Part shown: positions 20,576 to 30,114 of the stretch, one piece after another
Position numbering within the stretch: position 1 is the stretch's first letter
Layout of the letters: each line of letters starts with the position of its first letter
Assembly: GCA_013306675.1 (NCBI GenBank)
Contig: JABLUY010000031.1
Location: 62,001 to 126,000, forward strand
Source of the DNA: Thraustochytrium sp. TN22
Taxonomy: Eukaryota > Sar > Bigyra > Thraustochytrida > Thraustochytriidae
Length of the DNA: 64,000 bases
Reading direction: 5' to 3'
Position numbers and translations under genes: made by a program
Notes under the pieces: generated by a model
The model's database searches: none
What the model was told of the DNA's origin: nothing
The model's input: the letters and a program-made list of their open reading frames with translations, nothing else

Positions 20576-22254
20576 CTTGGCCGGCTCGCTCGCTCGCTCC
20601 TCCCGCCGCCCGCCGCCGCGCCGCGCGTCGCCACGTCGCGCCGCGCCGCGCCGCGTCGCGTCGCGTCGCGCCGAGCCGCGTCGGCGGCCCGCGCGCGCCC
20701 CGCGCCGCTCGCGCCTGCGCCCGCGGAGGGAGCGAGGTGGAGATGGATGGATGGATGGATGGATGGATGTGCAGCGGGCGGAGGGATTTCAAATTCGCCA
20801 GTGGAGGTCTGCGAGACGCCGCGCCGCGCCGCGCCCCGCCCCGGCAGCCGCGCCGCGCCGAGATGCCGCCGCCGCCGCCGCGCAGGCCCGCGCACGCGGG
20901 CTCGGGAGCGAGCGAGACTGCGCGCGCGGGCGGCGCGCAGGCGGCGGCGAGCGAGCGTCGGCCGACGCGTGCATTCGCCGGCCTAAAGCACACGGCGCGG
21001 GCATTAGGCCCTTTCCAGGCGCGCGCGCGGGACCGACCGCGCCGCGGTCGACTTGGAGGCCGAGACCTACTGGTACGAGCCGGGCCCGGGCGCGACTCGG
21101 ACTCGGACTCGGAGCCGCGGCGGCTGGACGCGAGCCCGACGCGACCGAGTCCGCGGTGGACGGCGAGCGGAGGCGGGCGAGGCCCGCCAGCTCGTCGTCC
21201 CGTGGACGGAGGGCACGGCGCAGAGCTCGTGTGGACGCTCGTGTCACTTGACAAGAATCGCAATCGCACTGGCAGGCGCGGCGAGACGGGTGTGAAGAGA
21301 CGTCGAGCCAAGCGTTGGCTTTGGCAACGGTGAGCTAGAGCTACTGGCTAGAGCTAGCTTTGGTAGCGCAAGCGAGCTTGTACGGTGAGCGACTCGGCGC
21401 TCGGACTCGGAGGAGCAAGAACGCATCTTCACGCTGGCGCGCGCGTCGTCCACCGGCCCGCCGGCCCGACGCGCGCGACTTGGAGAGCGGACCCCCGGCA
21501 AACCAAAGGCGCGGAGCAGAGTCGAGATGGCGACCATGGAGGTACCACCGTAGCACCGTGGTACCGGTGTGGTAATACTAACATTTACGTCGCCGGTGGG
21601 GGGTGCCGAGCCGTGTCCGAGTCCAATTCGCCTTGGGCCGGTCGTGACTAGCCGCTAGAGCTGCATTCATTCGCTTGAGAACTTGACTCGCGCACGGCTA
21701 CGCCGCTTGCTACGCCATGACCCCAGCGCCAGCGGTTGCAAGTTCAAGTTGGCGGGTGCAGTGGTATCCGGGCAATCTCGATGGTCTTTGGCGAGCGGGT
21801 GGCCAACCTTTCCTGTCTATTTTCAACCAAGTGCCACCCTACTTTGGCTTTAGCTAAGTAAGAGAAAACAGCGTTGCGGACTCGCAGCACCGAGGCCAAC
21901 ACGCCATGACCGGAGATGAAGGGATGATGCCGCGGGCAGCCTTTGATTTTTCCATGCTCAATGTGCGCGAACTTCCAAAGCACCCCTGCTGCGCGGAGAT
22001 TCTGGTGGGCACTGAGAAGCGAAAGGCAAACCAGAGGGGTGTATGGCGCAAGTATGCAACCTAACGGCGACGATGCCGCACAATCAAAACGAGAGCGCCT
22101 CGCCGGTCGCGGCGCCTCGCGTGGAGCGGCGCCTCGCCCCGCGCGCGGCAAGCGCGCGCGGCGGCGGCGGCGGCGGCGGCGACTGTGCGGCGCAACCGGA
22201 CGCGACCGGAGGCAACCGGAGGCAACCGGAGGCAGCCGGAGGCGACCTGACGCG
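20576..22254. other. Divergent intergenic region, tepsin-like / C2CD3-like
   Basis: About 1.68 kb. Next to the tepsin start is gcgccgcg/gtcgc low-complexity DNA (20620-20700), then a (ggat)n tract (20742-20769) and a short AT-rich motif (atttcaaattcgcc, 20786-20799). At 21320-21660 there are ctagagctag motifs. The last 310 bp before the C2CD3-like ATG are open in frame and may be coding if an earlier Met is used. Four caaccggagg-type 10-bp units lie at about 22206-22241. Confidence 0.6.
20742..20769. repeat. (GGAT)n microsatellite
   Basis: About seven gatg/ggat units in the region upstream of the tepsin-like gene. Confidence 0.9.
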
Positions 22255-25200
22255 ATGGCCAGCGCGCCTGCACTAGGCGACGAGCGCGATGCAGGAGCGG
22301 AGGCGCTGCTCGGCGCGCTCGACACGGCCGTCGGGCCGGAGGTGCCGCCCCAGGTGCTGGGCGCGCTGCAGGGCGAGGTGCAGCTGCGCGTGGCACGGCT
22401 CACCGCATCGCGAGGCGCCCTGGCAAGGGAGGCCCGGAGCGCCGGACTTCAGGTCGTCTTCGCGTGGTGGGGCCAGCGGGCAAGCGCCGGCGCGACCGCC
22501 TTCCGCCCGCTCGTACGCAGGCCGGATGGCTCCAAGGCAGGCCCGCCCGGTGGCGCGCCGCTTGCGTGCGAAGTCCTCTTCCCTGTGCGCTCCTCGCCGG
22601 CGAAGCTCGCCGCATACCTGCGGGACTGCGCCACGCTCTCCTTCCGTGTGCTGCGCGCGGACGAGCCGCCCAGCGCCGACGGCCCGTGCCTCGGTGTCGG
22701 CACGCTCACGCTCGACGTGAGCCCGGACGCCGACCCGGAGCGCCTGCTTATCGAGGGCGCCATCCCCGTGCTCGACCCGGCCGCAGGCACCGAGGTGGGC
22801 TCGCTCGACGTTCACCTGAGGGTCGGCCTGGGAGACCGCCACAGCACCCTGCTCGCCCTCCTCGCGGCCAACCGCGCTGCGCGCGACAATCCGCCGCTAC
22901 GCCTCGGCCGCCGCGTGCCCCGCGTCGAGGACGGCAATAGTGACCAAGACCAAGACCAGGACGACGAACAGGAGGACGATCTTGGCGCGGAGAATCCGAT
23001 GTCTGCCTCGGCGCTTTCCTTTGAGATGAACGAGGTCCGCGCGAGCCTCGACGCTGGGGCTGCCGCGCTGCCGCACCAGGACCAAGGGGACTCCGCCCCA
23101 GCGATTCGCAGGCCGTCACGCCGTCGGCCTCGGCCACGCCGTCGAGGCACCGGGGACGACGAGGGCGACCAGGACAGTGAGGCCGACGGCCTGAGCCAGC
23201 AGCACGGCGATAAAGGTGCTGCCGCGAGGGAACGCGCGCTCCGCGTCATCAAGACACTGCGTGGCCGCCGGGCTGAGTTGCCCGCCACAGTCCAACCCAT
23301 CTTGCCCTTTCAACCCGCTCAGCCTCCTGCGCCTCCTGCGCCTGCTGCGCCAGCTGCGCAAGTCCGCCGACACAGACCCCGCTCTCCACCACCGCCACCG
23401 CCGCCGGCATCGCCGCCCCAGCCCGCTGTGCAGGTGCGCGTGCAGGCCGGCCAGCAGCAGCCCCTGCCGCCGCGGCGCCAGCCGGCGGCGCCCGGCACTG
23501 CCAGCGACCGCATTGCGGAGGTCGTCGCGCGAGCGGAGCAGCTGCGCGCCGAGATGGACCGCGCGCTGAGCGCGCCGGCGCCCAGCCCAAGTCTCCCGTT
23601 GCTGGCCGACAGCTCGCACAAGCACGAGTTCGAGCATTCGACTGGCTTCACCGTGGATGACCGCCTATTGCAGTCTGCCTACGCTCCGGGTGTGGGCGTG
23701 GTCGGCGTGGACCAGGACCGCTTCGCGCTCGACTCGTGGATCCCCGACCTGCTACATGGCATTGGCGAGACCGTCGGGCTCCCGCACGACCCGCTTGTGG
23801 CGGCCATGCAGCCGGTGGCCGCCTCGCTGGCCGTGGCGCTGCGTTACGTCACAGGCGTCACGCTGCACATCGAGACGCTCGACCTGGCCGCGCCCCTCAG
23901 GGGCGCTCCGTTGCGACTCTCGTGCGCCCTCGTGCTGGGTCCAGGCGCGGCCCCAGAGACGCTTCTGAAGGCGCAGGTCGACAGCACCGCGCCCGATGCG
24001 CGCAAGCCTGCACGCGCGCGCCCGGGGGGCAGCAGCGGCCAGCGCCGCGAACAGACGCTCGCGCGCGCTCTCGAGCTCGACCTGGAGGCCACACGGCCCG
24101 TCGCCTTCGATCCGGCGACGCTCCAGCAGTGGCTCTCGGGTCACCTCGAGATCTCGCTGCTGCGCGACGCCGTGCAGGTCGCGAACGGCGCCGTTGCACT
24201 GCGCCAGTTGCTCACTGCGGACGACCTGCGCAGCACTGTGGCGGTTCGCCTCGTGCTACCTCGCGCGCGCACGTCGCAGGAGAAGGCGGCGGCCTCGCAG
24301 GCCGCGCGGATTCAGGACGTCCTGGCCACCGTCACGCTCGCCTTGGAGCTGGAGTCCTCGCTCGACGCGGCGCAGCAGCGCGCCGCGATGCGCTCGGCCC
24401 GCGCGCAGTCTCAGGCGCTCTTGACGCCACCCGCGCACGGGGCCGCGCGATCCTCGTCACAAGCGCCAACGGGCCGGGAGGCTCGCGTACGGCTCGTGCT
24501 GGACCGGCTCGAGCCCGCAGACGACCTCGCGTTTGCCGCCGCCCGCCCGGTCCGCCTGCAGCACCAAACGGGGGACCACCAGGATTACGTGGCGCTCTCC
24601 GAGGCCCATCGCTCGGTTGACTTTTTCGTTCCGGAGGAAGGCAGCCTGCGTCGCCCATTCATCCTCGAGGCCTATGACGCGGAAGACTCCATGCTTGGCC
24701 TCGCCAAACTCCCGGAGAATTTCGTCCTGCCCTTTGGCGGCTGGGTCGCCGTGCGCGACCCCTTTTCGGGCGAAGAGCGCATGCACGCCTACCTTCGCGT
24801 GGAGGCGGTCACGGGTTCGGGCACGGGCGAACCTGCCAACGCGCCGGCCGACGAGGAGGCCGTGAAGAACGATGCCGAGGCCGAGGCCGAGGATTCCGCT
24901 GACTTGCCAGACGAGACGCACGCAAAAGAGCCAGATGACAAGCCCGCGGAACAGGAGCTGGCAGAGGCGTCAGACGCGGCGCCAATCGGGATGGCCCCGG
25001 CGGAGGAGCTCTCTCCCGAGACGCGGTTGGAGGCGCCGATAGCGGCGCCAGATGCAGCGACTTCTGAAGACGGCGCGGAGGGAGAGGATGCGCATGATGA
25101 GGAGCTCCAGAATGCCCATGAAGAGGAGGTCCAGGATGCGCGCGATGCGGAGGTCCACGAGTCTCCTGCCTCAGTGCAAGCCGTCACGGTGCAACATGTC

Positions 25201-28200
25201 TTCGTCTTTGAGTTCGCGACACTCTGCTTCCGCCAGGATCTCGCTGGCGCTCTGGTGACGTACGAGTTTCCGCTAGCCTCTGGCCCGGGTCGCGGTCAGA
25301 CGGCGGTGGATGCAGAGGAGGCGCGGCTCTTGCACCACCACGAACTGTGGTGGGACAGCGTCGTGGCGGAGAACCACACCATCGGTCGGCACCTGATCGA
25401 GACGGCGCGGGCGGAGGATATAATGGAATGGCTCCCGGACTCCCGCGAGCTTGTCTTTCGCATGATCGCGCCCGCGGAAGGCGACGAAAATGCCGAGGCG
25501 CGCGAGGACGCCGAGGCGCGGCTCTCGCTGATGGACCTCGCCGCGCTCGTGCGGAGCGCCACGCCCGTGGAGGGCTCCTTGGACGCGCTCTCCTCGCAGC
25601 AGACCGCGCGAGCCTCGCGCACTTTTCGGCTGCCGCTCAAGCCGTCTCGTCTCGGCCGCGCAGCGGCCCGCCGTGGCGTGACCTACATGCAGCTCACTGT
25701 ACGCTACCTGCAGTACGAGGCGTGGTCTTGGGTGGCGCCAGACCAGGCTGCGCCGCGGAGCGAGGGGGCGGCGGCAGACGAGGGAGGCGCAGGCGGCGGC
25801 GCGGGAGAGCCCCAGCCCGTGGCTGTGCGACGCATGCGCGTTCGCGAAGAGCGCCTGCGCGAGGCTCGCGCACAACTCTGCGTCCAGCTCGTGCACGCGA
25901 CGGGTCTCGAGTCCCTCGTGCGCCTCGCGGCCAAACAGGAGAGCAGCGCGTCGCACCTGCATCTCGCGGCGGTGGTCGGCGCGAATGTCTTCGCCGAGGT
26001 TTCCATTGAAATGGCCTCGTACCAGCTGCATCATCGCACGGCCGTGCACACGAGGACCTTCGCGCCCGAGTTTCTCGAGGAAGCTCGACTCGAGTTCGCC
26101 ATGGACAAGAGCGTCCTGGATGCGCTTGGCAAGGCCGTCGCAGTCCTCCGTGTCTGGCACCAGGCGCCGCAGACCGGCGCCGGCGCGCCGCAGGCAGGGG
26201 CGGTCCTGCTCGGCACAGCGCGCGTCCCGTTGCGCGATCTCCTGCTCTCTCAGGCCGGGGCACGGGGCGATTTCGCCCTGCAGGCGCCCGCCGACGCCTG
26301 GAAGCTCGACCGGGAGGACAAGCACCCGTCCGTGGCCCATTTGCGCGCCGCCATCTTCTTCGACCACCATCGCCAGTCGGCGCAGTACTTCGCGGGCGAC
26401 TCCGCGCGCAGGGTAGTGCACGACGAGCTTGAGCGGGATGCCGTGGGCGACACGCACAGCACTAGGGGCGCGCGCCGTGGCGTTGGCGGCGGCGTTGGCG
26501 TTGGCGGCGGCGACGACGACGACAACGACGATCACGGCGGCGACGACGACGACAACGACGATCACGGCGGCGACGACGACGATGACAACGACGATCACGG
26601 CGACGCGCGTGTCGGCCAAGAGGACCAAGTCGTCGACGACCACGGTGCAAGAGTCAACGAGACAGCGCCTCTCGACAATCTTCTTGAGGTGGATGTGATG
26701 GCGCCGGCGGTGGAGCCGCTCGGTAGGCCGAGGACTCCAATAACCCCCGAGGAGGATGAGGACAAGGAGCTGGACAACGAATTGGTTGATGTCGAGAAGG
26801 TGGACGAGGATGCGGACGACCGGGCGGACCTCGCCTCCGTGGGCGAGCTCAGGGATCCGACGCCGCTCGTGCTCTCGTCGATCCTGCCACCTGGCGGGCG
26901 GCGCGGGACTGGAACGCTCCATGTGACCGTGGAGGAGGCCATGCATCTTCCCATGATTGTTATTCAGGGCGCGCTGCGCCCTCCACTGGTCTACGTGGCC
27001 TACTCGCTCAAGGGCCCGCGCTTCACGGACGCGCGTCACACACAGCCCTGCCTGAGCGGGCCCTCCTGCTCGCCACGCTGGATGGAGGCGGCGGACCTGC
27101 ACGTGGACGCACTCGAGAGACTGCGCGAGGGCGTGCTGCGCTTCCACGTCTGGCACCGCGCGAGCTGGGCGCCCGCTTCCGCCGCTGAGGAAGAGGGTGG
27201 GGGGGTGCCAGGCATTGGCGACGCGCAAGGCGACCGCCACCCGCCGCCCGGGCTCGACTTTGACCCGTACGCGGTCGGCAACGTCTCTGCGGCGGCTTTC
27301 CAGCCCCAAGATGGCGGCGCCGTCTTTGGCGAGCACGACCTCTACCTCGGAACGGCCGTGGTTGACCTGTCTGCGCTCGATGTGGGGATCGGGCGCATTC
27401 ATGGCTGGTACCACGTCATTGACTCGGAGCAGCGTCGCATTGGTCAGCTCAAGGTCAAGGTGGCCACGGATCGGGAACTTGATGTGGCGCAGTCTTTGCT
27501 GGCGACGTCCGAAGCGGTCTCTGCCGGCGGCGACGCTGCAGCCGAGGCCGAGGCTGCGCGCGAGGACCCTGGCAGCGTGCCGGACACCGAGAAGCATACT
27601 CGCCAGCCTACTGCAGGCGCTGGTGTTGACAATGACGACGGCCCTCGCTTCTCTGAGCTAGTCGGGGCACTACGCGAGCTCGAACAGATTGCCACCAACC
27701 TGCAGGCGCGCATTCGGGATGATGCCGTCGTGAACGATGCAGATGGGAGCCTTGCGGAGCAGGTGGCACGAGATGAGGGAGAAGTTGAAGACTCGAGCGA
27801 GCAAGCGTTCGACGCTGCTTGGAGTGAGGCCAAGGACACTCTCGACGCTGCGGACCTCGTCCTGGGCTCAATCTCGAAGACCGAGGAGAAACTGGAATCG
27901 GAGGAGAAGTGTGGAAACGAGCAGAAACGTGGAGGTGAGGAGAAGCTCGGGGATGAGGAGAAACTGTGTGAGGAGAAGCAAGGAAGTGAGGAGAAGAACC
28001 CGGAGAGCGACGAGACGGAAACTTTCGAGAGCTCGACGACGGCAGCCATCCTGATGCAAACGACGGAGGTGCAGACCGTGGCGGCGGCGATGCTCGCTTC
28101 AGAGACAACGCAGACGTTGGAGTCTTTTGCGGCAGAGACGCAGACGCATGAGTATCTGGCGGAGACGCTCACGGCCGAGACGCAGACGATCGGAGAGTCT

Positions 28201-28872
28201 CGGACGGCAGAGACGCAGACGATCGGAGAGTCTCGGACGGCAGAGTCGCAGACGATCGGAGAGTCTCTGACGGCAGAGACGCAGACGATTGAGCATCGAA
28301 CGGAGTCTGCACTGGAGACTGCAACGGCCGAGACCCAGACGCAAGTCATGGCGGACTGCACAACGACTACCGAGACGCAGAGCCCGATGACCACTGAGGC
28401 GCAACCCTGCACGAGCGCTGATGCTCAGAGCGCTGATGCTCAGAGCGCTGATGCTCAGAGCGCTGATGCACAGAGCGCTTCGAGCGTACTGACAGCGGAG
28501 ACGTCGACCATCCCCATGGCACCCGACCACCCTACCGCAGACACAGCAACGTCGCAGACGGCCGAGAACAAGGCGGTCGAGTGCCTGGAAGAGCCCATGA
28601 GTCAGCTCCATGTCTCCTCCCCGGGTTCGATGTCAGATCAAGAGCAGGAGGAAGAGGACGAGGTACCTGTCTCGCCGGCGGCCGACCCCGCGGAAGAGGG
28701 GCCGTCGCCGCTGCGGGGCACTTTCTATAACCAGCTCGCGCACGTGGGGCCAGGCCTGCCTGCGGCCCACGCGTGCAGCTCAGAGGCAGCAGCGAGTCCG
28801 AAGAAGAGGGCGGAGAAGGCGTGGATGGACCCGGAGACCGCGCGCATCGCGCGCATCCTCCGTGGCGGATGA
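22255..28872 (+). CDS. C2CD3: C2CD3-like centriolar multi-C2-domain protein
   Basis: A 2,205-residue protein (from the chosen Met) with about five or six C2-type domains. The N-terminal domain (about 22440-22830) has the C2CD3 signature layout: LQVVFAWWGQ, then a LACEVLFPVRSSPAKLAAYL block and a GSLDVHLRVGL closing strand. Further C2-like regions lie at about 23640-24420, 24480-24820, 25190-25730, 25860-26260 and 26905-27480 (GTGTLHVTVEEAMHLPMI to IGQLKVKVA). C2CD3 controls centriole elongation and distal appendage assembly, so this implies centrioles. Linkers are disordered and acidic. The region at 26505-26605 encodes Asp/Asn/His repeats, and the C-terminal third is a Glu/Thr-rich tail with tandem repeats. 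The frame is open to 21943 and a Met at 22054 is an alternative start, but that leader is Arg-rich low complexity. It ends 32 bp from the convergent EF-hand gene. Confidence 0.85.
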   Translation: MASAPALGDERDAGAEALLGALDTAVGPEVPPQVLGALQGEVQLRVARLTASRGALAREARSAGLQVVFAWWGQRASAGATAFRPLVRRPDGSKAGPPGGAPLACEVLFPVRSSPAKLAAYLRDCATLSFRVLRADEPPSADGPCLGVGTLTLDVSPDADPERLLIEGAIPVLDPAAGTEVGSLDVHLRVGLGDRHSTLLALLAANRAARDNPPLRLGRRVPRVEDGNSDQDQDQDDEQEDDLGAENPMSASALSFEMNEVRASLDAGAAALPHQDQGDSAPAIRRPSRRRPRPRRRGTGDDEGDQDSEADGLSQQHGDKGAAARERALRVIKTLRGRRAELPATVQPILPFQPAQPPAPPAPAAPAAQVRRHRPRSPPPPPPPASPPQPAVQVRVQAGQQQPLPPRRQPAAPGTASDRIAEVVARAEQLRAEMDRALSAPAPSPSLPLLADSSHKHEFEHSTGFTVDDRLLQSAYAPGVGVVGVDQDRFALDSWIPDLLHGIGETVGLPHDPLVAAMQPVAASLAVALRYVTGVTLHIETLDLAAPLRGAPLRLSCALVLGPGAAPETLLKAQVDSTAPDARKPARARPGGSSGQRREQTLARALELDLEATRPVAFDPATLQQWLSGHLEISLLRDAVQVANGAVALRQLLTADDLRSTVAVRLVLPRARTSQEKAAASQAARIQDVLATVTLALELESSLDAAQQRAAMRSARAQSQALLTPPAHGAARSSSQAPTGREARVRLVLDRLEPADDLAFAAARPVRLQHQTGDHQDYVALSEAHRSVDFFVPEEGSLRRPFILEAYDAEDSMLGLAKLPENFVLPFGGWVAVRDPFSGEERMHAYLRVEAVTGSGTGEPANAPADEEAVKNDAEAEAEDSADLPDETHAKEPDDKPAEQELAEASDAAPIGMAPAEELSPETRLEAPIAAPDAATSEDGAEGEDAHDEELQNAHEEEVQDARDAEVHESPASVQAVTVQHVFVFEFATLCFRQDLAGALVTYEFPLASGPGRGQTAVDAEEARLLHHHELWWDSVVAENHTIGRHLIETARAEDIMEWLPDSRELVFRMIAPAEGDENAEAREDAEARLSLMDLAALVRSATPVEGSLDALSSQQTARASRTFRLPLKPSRLGRAAARRGVTYMQLTVRYLQYEAWSWVAPDQAAPRSEGAAADEGGAGGGAGEPQPVAVRRMRVREERLREARAQLCVQLVHATGLESLVRLAAKQESSASHLHLAAVVGANVFAEVSIEMASYQLHHRTAVHTRTFAPEFLEEARLEFAMDKSVLDALGKAVAVLRVWHQAPQTGAGAPQAGAVLLGTARVPLRDLLLSQAGARGDFALQAPADAWKLDREDKHPSVAHLRAAIFFDHHRQSAQYFAGDSARRVVHDELERDAVGDTHSTRGARRGVGGGVGVGGGDDDDNDDHGGDDDDNDDHGGDDDDDNDDHGDARVGQEDQVVDDHGARVNETAPLDNLLEVDVMAPAVEPLGRPRTPITPEEDEDKELDNELVDVEKVDEDADDRADLASVGELRDPTPLVLSSILPPGGRRGTGTLHVTVEEAMHLPMIVIQGALRPPLVYVAYSLKGPRFTDARHTQPCLSGPSCSPRWMEAADLHVDALERLREGVLRFHVWHRASWAPASAAEEEGGGVPGIGDAQGDRHPPPGLDFDPYAVGNVSAAAFQPQDGGAVFGEHDLYLGTAVVDLSALDVGIGRIHGWYHVIDSEQRRIGQLKVKVATDRELDVAQSLLATSEAVSAGGDAAAEAEAAREDPGSVPDTEKHTRQPTAGAGVDNDDGPRFSELVGALRELEQIATNLQARIRDDAVVNDADGSLAEQVARDEGEVEDSSEQAFDAAWSEAKDTLDAADLVLGSISKTEEKLESEEKCGNEQKRGGEEKLGDEEKLCEEKQGSEEKNPESDETETFESSTTAAILMQTTEVQTVAAAMLASETTQTLESFAAETQTHEYLAETLTAETQTIGESRTAETQTIGESRTAESQTIGESLTAETQTIEHRTESALETATAETQTQVMADCTTTTETQSPMTTEAQPCTSADAQSADAQSADAQSADAQSASSVLTAETSTIPMAPDHPTADTATSQTAENKAVECLEEPMSQLHVSSPGSMSDQEQEEEDEVPVSPAADPAEEGPSPLRGTFYNQLAHVGPGLPAAHACSSEAAASPKKRAEKAWMDPETARIARILRGG
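26505..26605. repeat. Tandem repeat coding for Asp/Asn/His units
   Basis: Three units of roughly 30 bp encode GGDDDDNDDH-type decapeptides in the C2CD3-like protein, between its fifth and last C2 domain. Confidence 0.85.
28120..28480. repeat. Tandem peptide repeats in C2CD3-like C-terminus
   Basis: Four consecutive TAETQTIGES-like decapeptide units (30-bp period, about 28170-28300) with related ETQT units on both sides, then four ADAQS units (15-bp period, 28418-28478). DNA copies are nearly identical, indicating recent slippage or unequal exchange. Confidence 0.85.
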
Positions 28873-28904
28873 GGACGCAGAGCATAATCATCATCAAATC
28901 GATT

Positions 28905-29822
28905 TCAGACGAGGCTATTATGTGCAACGGAGACGCGGAAGCGCTGGCCGCGCGTGATGAGCCCGGGCGTCATGTCGGTGGCGACCTTGGTGCCGCCCTT
29001 GGGCCGCGCCTGGTAGGTCTGCGTCTCGGGGCCGCGCACCTGGTGCGTGACGGCATTGGCAGGCGCCGACGCGCGTGCCTGCACGAGGGCTTCGAGCGTC
29101 GCGACGCCGTGGCGGTGCGCGAGTGAGCCAGGCGTAGAGCAGTTGGCGTTCATGAGGACTTGCCTTCGGTGCATGGCAATGACGATGGGCACGGAGAGCG
29201 AGCAACGCCCGGCCGCGCCGCCGGAGAGCATGGCGAGAAGCGAGGCCATGCGCGCGTGCGCGTCCTTGCCCGGGGCGACCGCGTCGACCCCGCCGCTGCG
29301 CTGGCTGCCGCTGGGCTGCGGCGAGCGGTCGCCCTGGAGGATGTTGAGAAAGTCGTCAAAGGTGATGGCAGGGTCGGCGTCGTCCGACTCGTCGCTCTCT
29401 GCCAGCATGCCCAGCAGGTCCATGACCTCCCGGCGGTTGGTGGCGAGGCCGGCGGAGATGAGCGGGTCGAGCAGATCGTCGACGCCGACCTCGCCGTCGG
29501 CCTCGCGGTCCAGCGAGACAAACCAGTGGCGCATCTTGCGCAGGTGGCGGCGCTGCTTGTGCGGCGGCTCGGCGCGGCCGTGGCGGTGCAGCCAGCGCGC
29601 CTCCCAGTAGGCGGCCTCGCTGTCGACGCGCTCGACCCGGTCGGGCGGCCGCGGCCGGATGGCCTCCTTGGGCGGCCGCGGCTCGTCCGCGGCCATCTCG
29701 CGGCGTAGCCGGTGCGCGTAGACCTCGAGCCGCGCGGCGCGCGCGAGCCGCCGCTGCGTCTCGCCCGCCGGCGTCCACGCGGGCGCGTCTCCTGTTTTCG
29801 CGCGCTGCGCAGCTCTGGCCAT
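28905..29822 (-). CDS. EF-hand protein of unknown role
   Basis: A 305-residue protein beginning MARAAQRAKTG; a Met 23 codons upstream (29891) is an alternative. The first ~100 residues are basic and helical. An EF-hand pair follows: FVSLDREADGEVGVDDLLDP (loop with Asp/Glu ligands at the usual positions but Asp rather than Glu at position 12), then a helix and a weaker second loop ending ITFDDFLNIL. The C-terminal ~130 residues (AARMASLLAMLSGG-like helix, HRRQVLMNA, then an Arg/Gly/Thr-rich tail) match nothing I know. It is probably a calcium sensor. The C2CD3 neighbour makes a flagellar role tempting, but adjacency alone is weak evidence in this genome. Confidence 0.72.
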   Translation of the reverse strand: MARAAQRAKTGDAPAWTPAGETQRRLARAARLEVYAHRLRREMAADEPRPPKEAIRPRPPDRVERVDSEAAYWEARWLHRHGRAEPPHKQRRHLRKMRHWFVSLDREADGEVGVDDLLDPLISAGLATNRREVMDLLGMLAESDESDDADPAITFDDFLNILQGDRSPQPSGSQRSGGVDAVAPGKDAHARMASLLAMLSGGAAGRCSLSVPIVIAMHRRQVLMNANCSTPGSLAHRHGVATLEALVQARASAPANAVTHQVRGPETQTYQARPKGGTKVATDMTPGLITRGQRFRVSVAHNSLV

Positions 29823-30114
29823 GGCATCGGGTCTCGGTCGCCGCCGTAGCGTGTGTAGGCCGAGGCGGCGCGGCGGCGCAGGCGAGGCCATGGCGCGAGG
29901 CGCGCGGCTGCCCGCGCGTCTCTCTCCGCGCCCCGACGGGCCTTGCTTCCCTGTGCCGGGCGTGGGCGCGGGCGCGGCCAAGACCGCGCGACTGGCACAG
30001 CCGGGGGGCGGCCGTAGCCTCCTTCCTTCCAGTGAGGCGAGGCGGCGGCGGCCTCCGCGCTGCGCACACCGGGTTCCGGGTTCCGGGTTCTGCGGCGCCA
30101 TGGGGCCACTGCCA

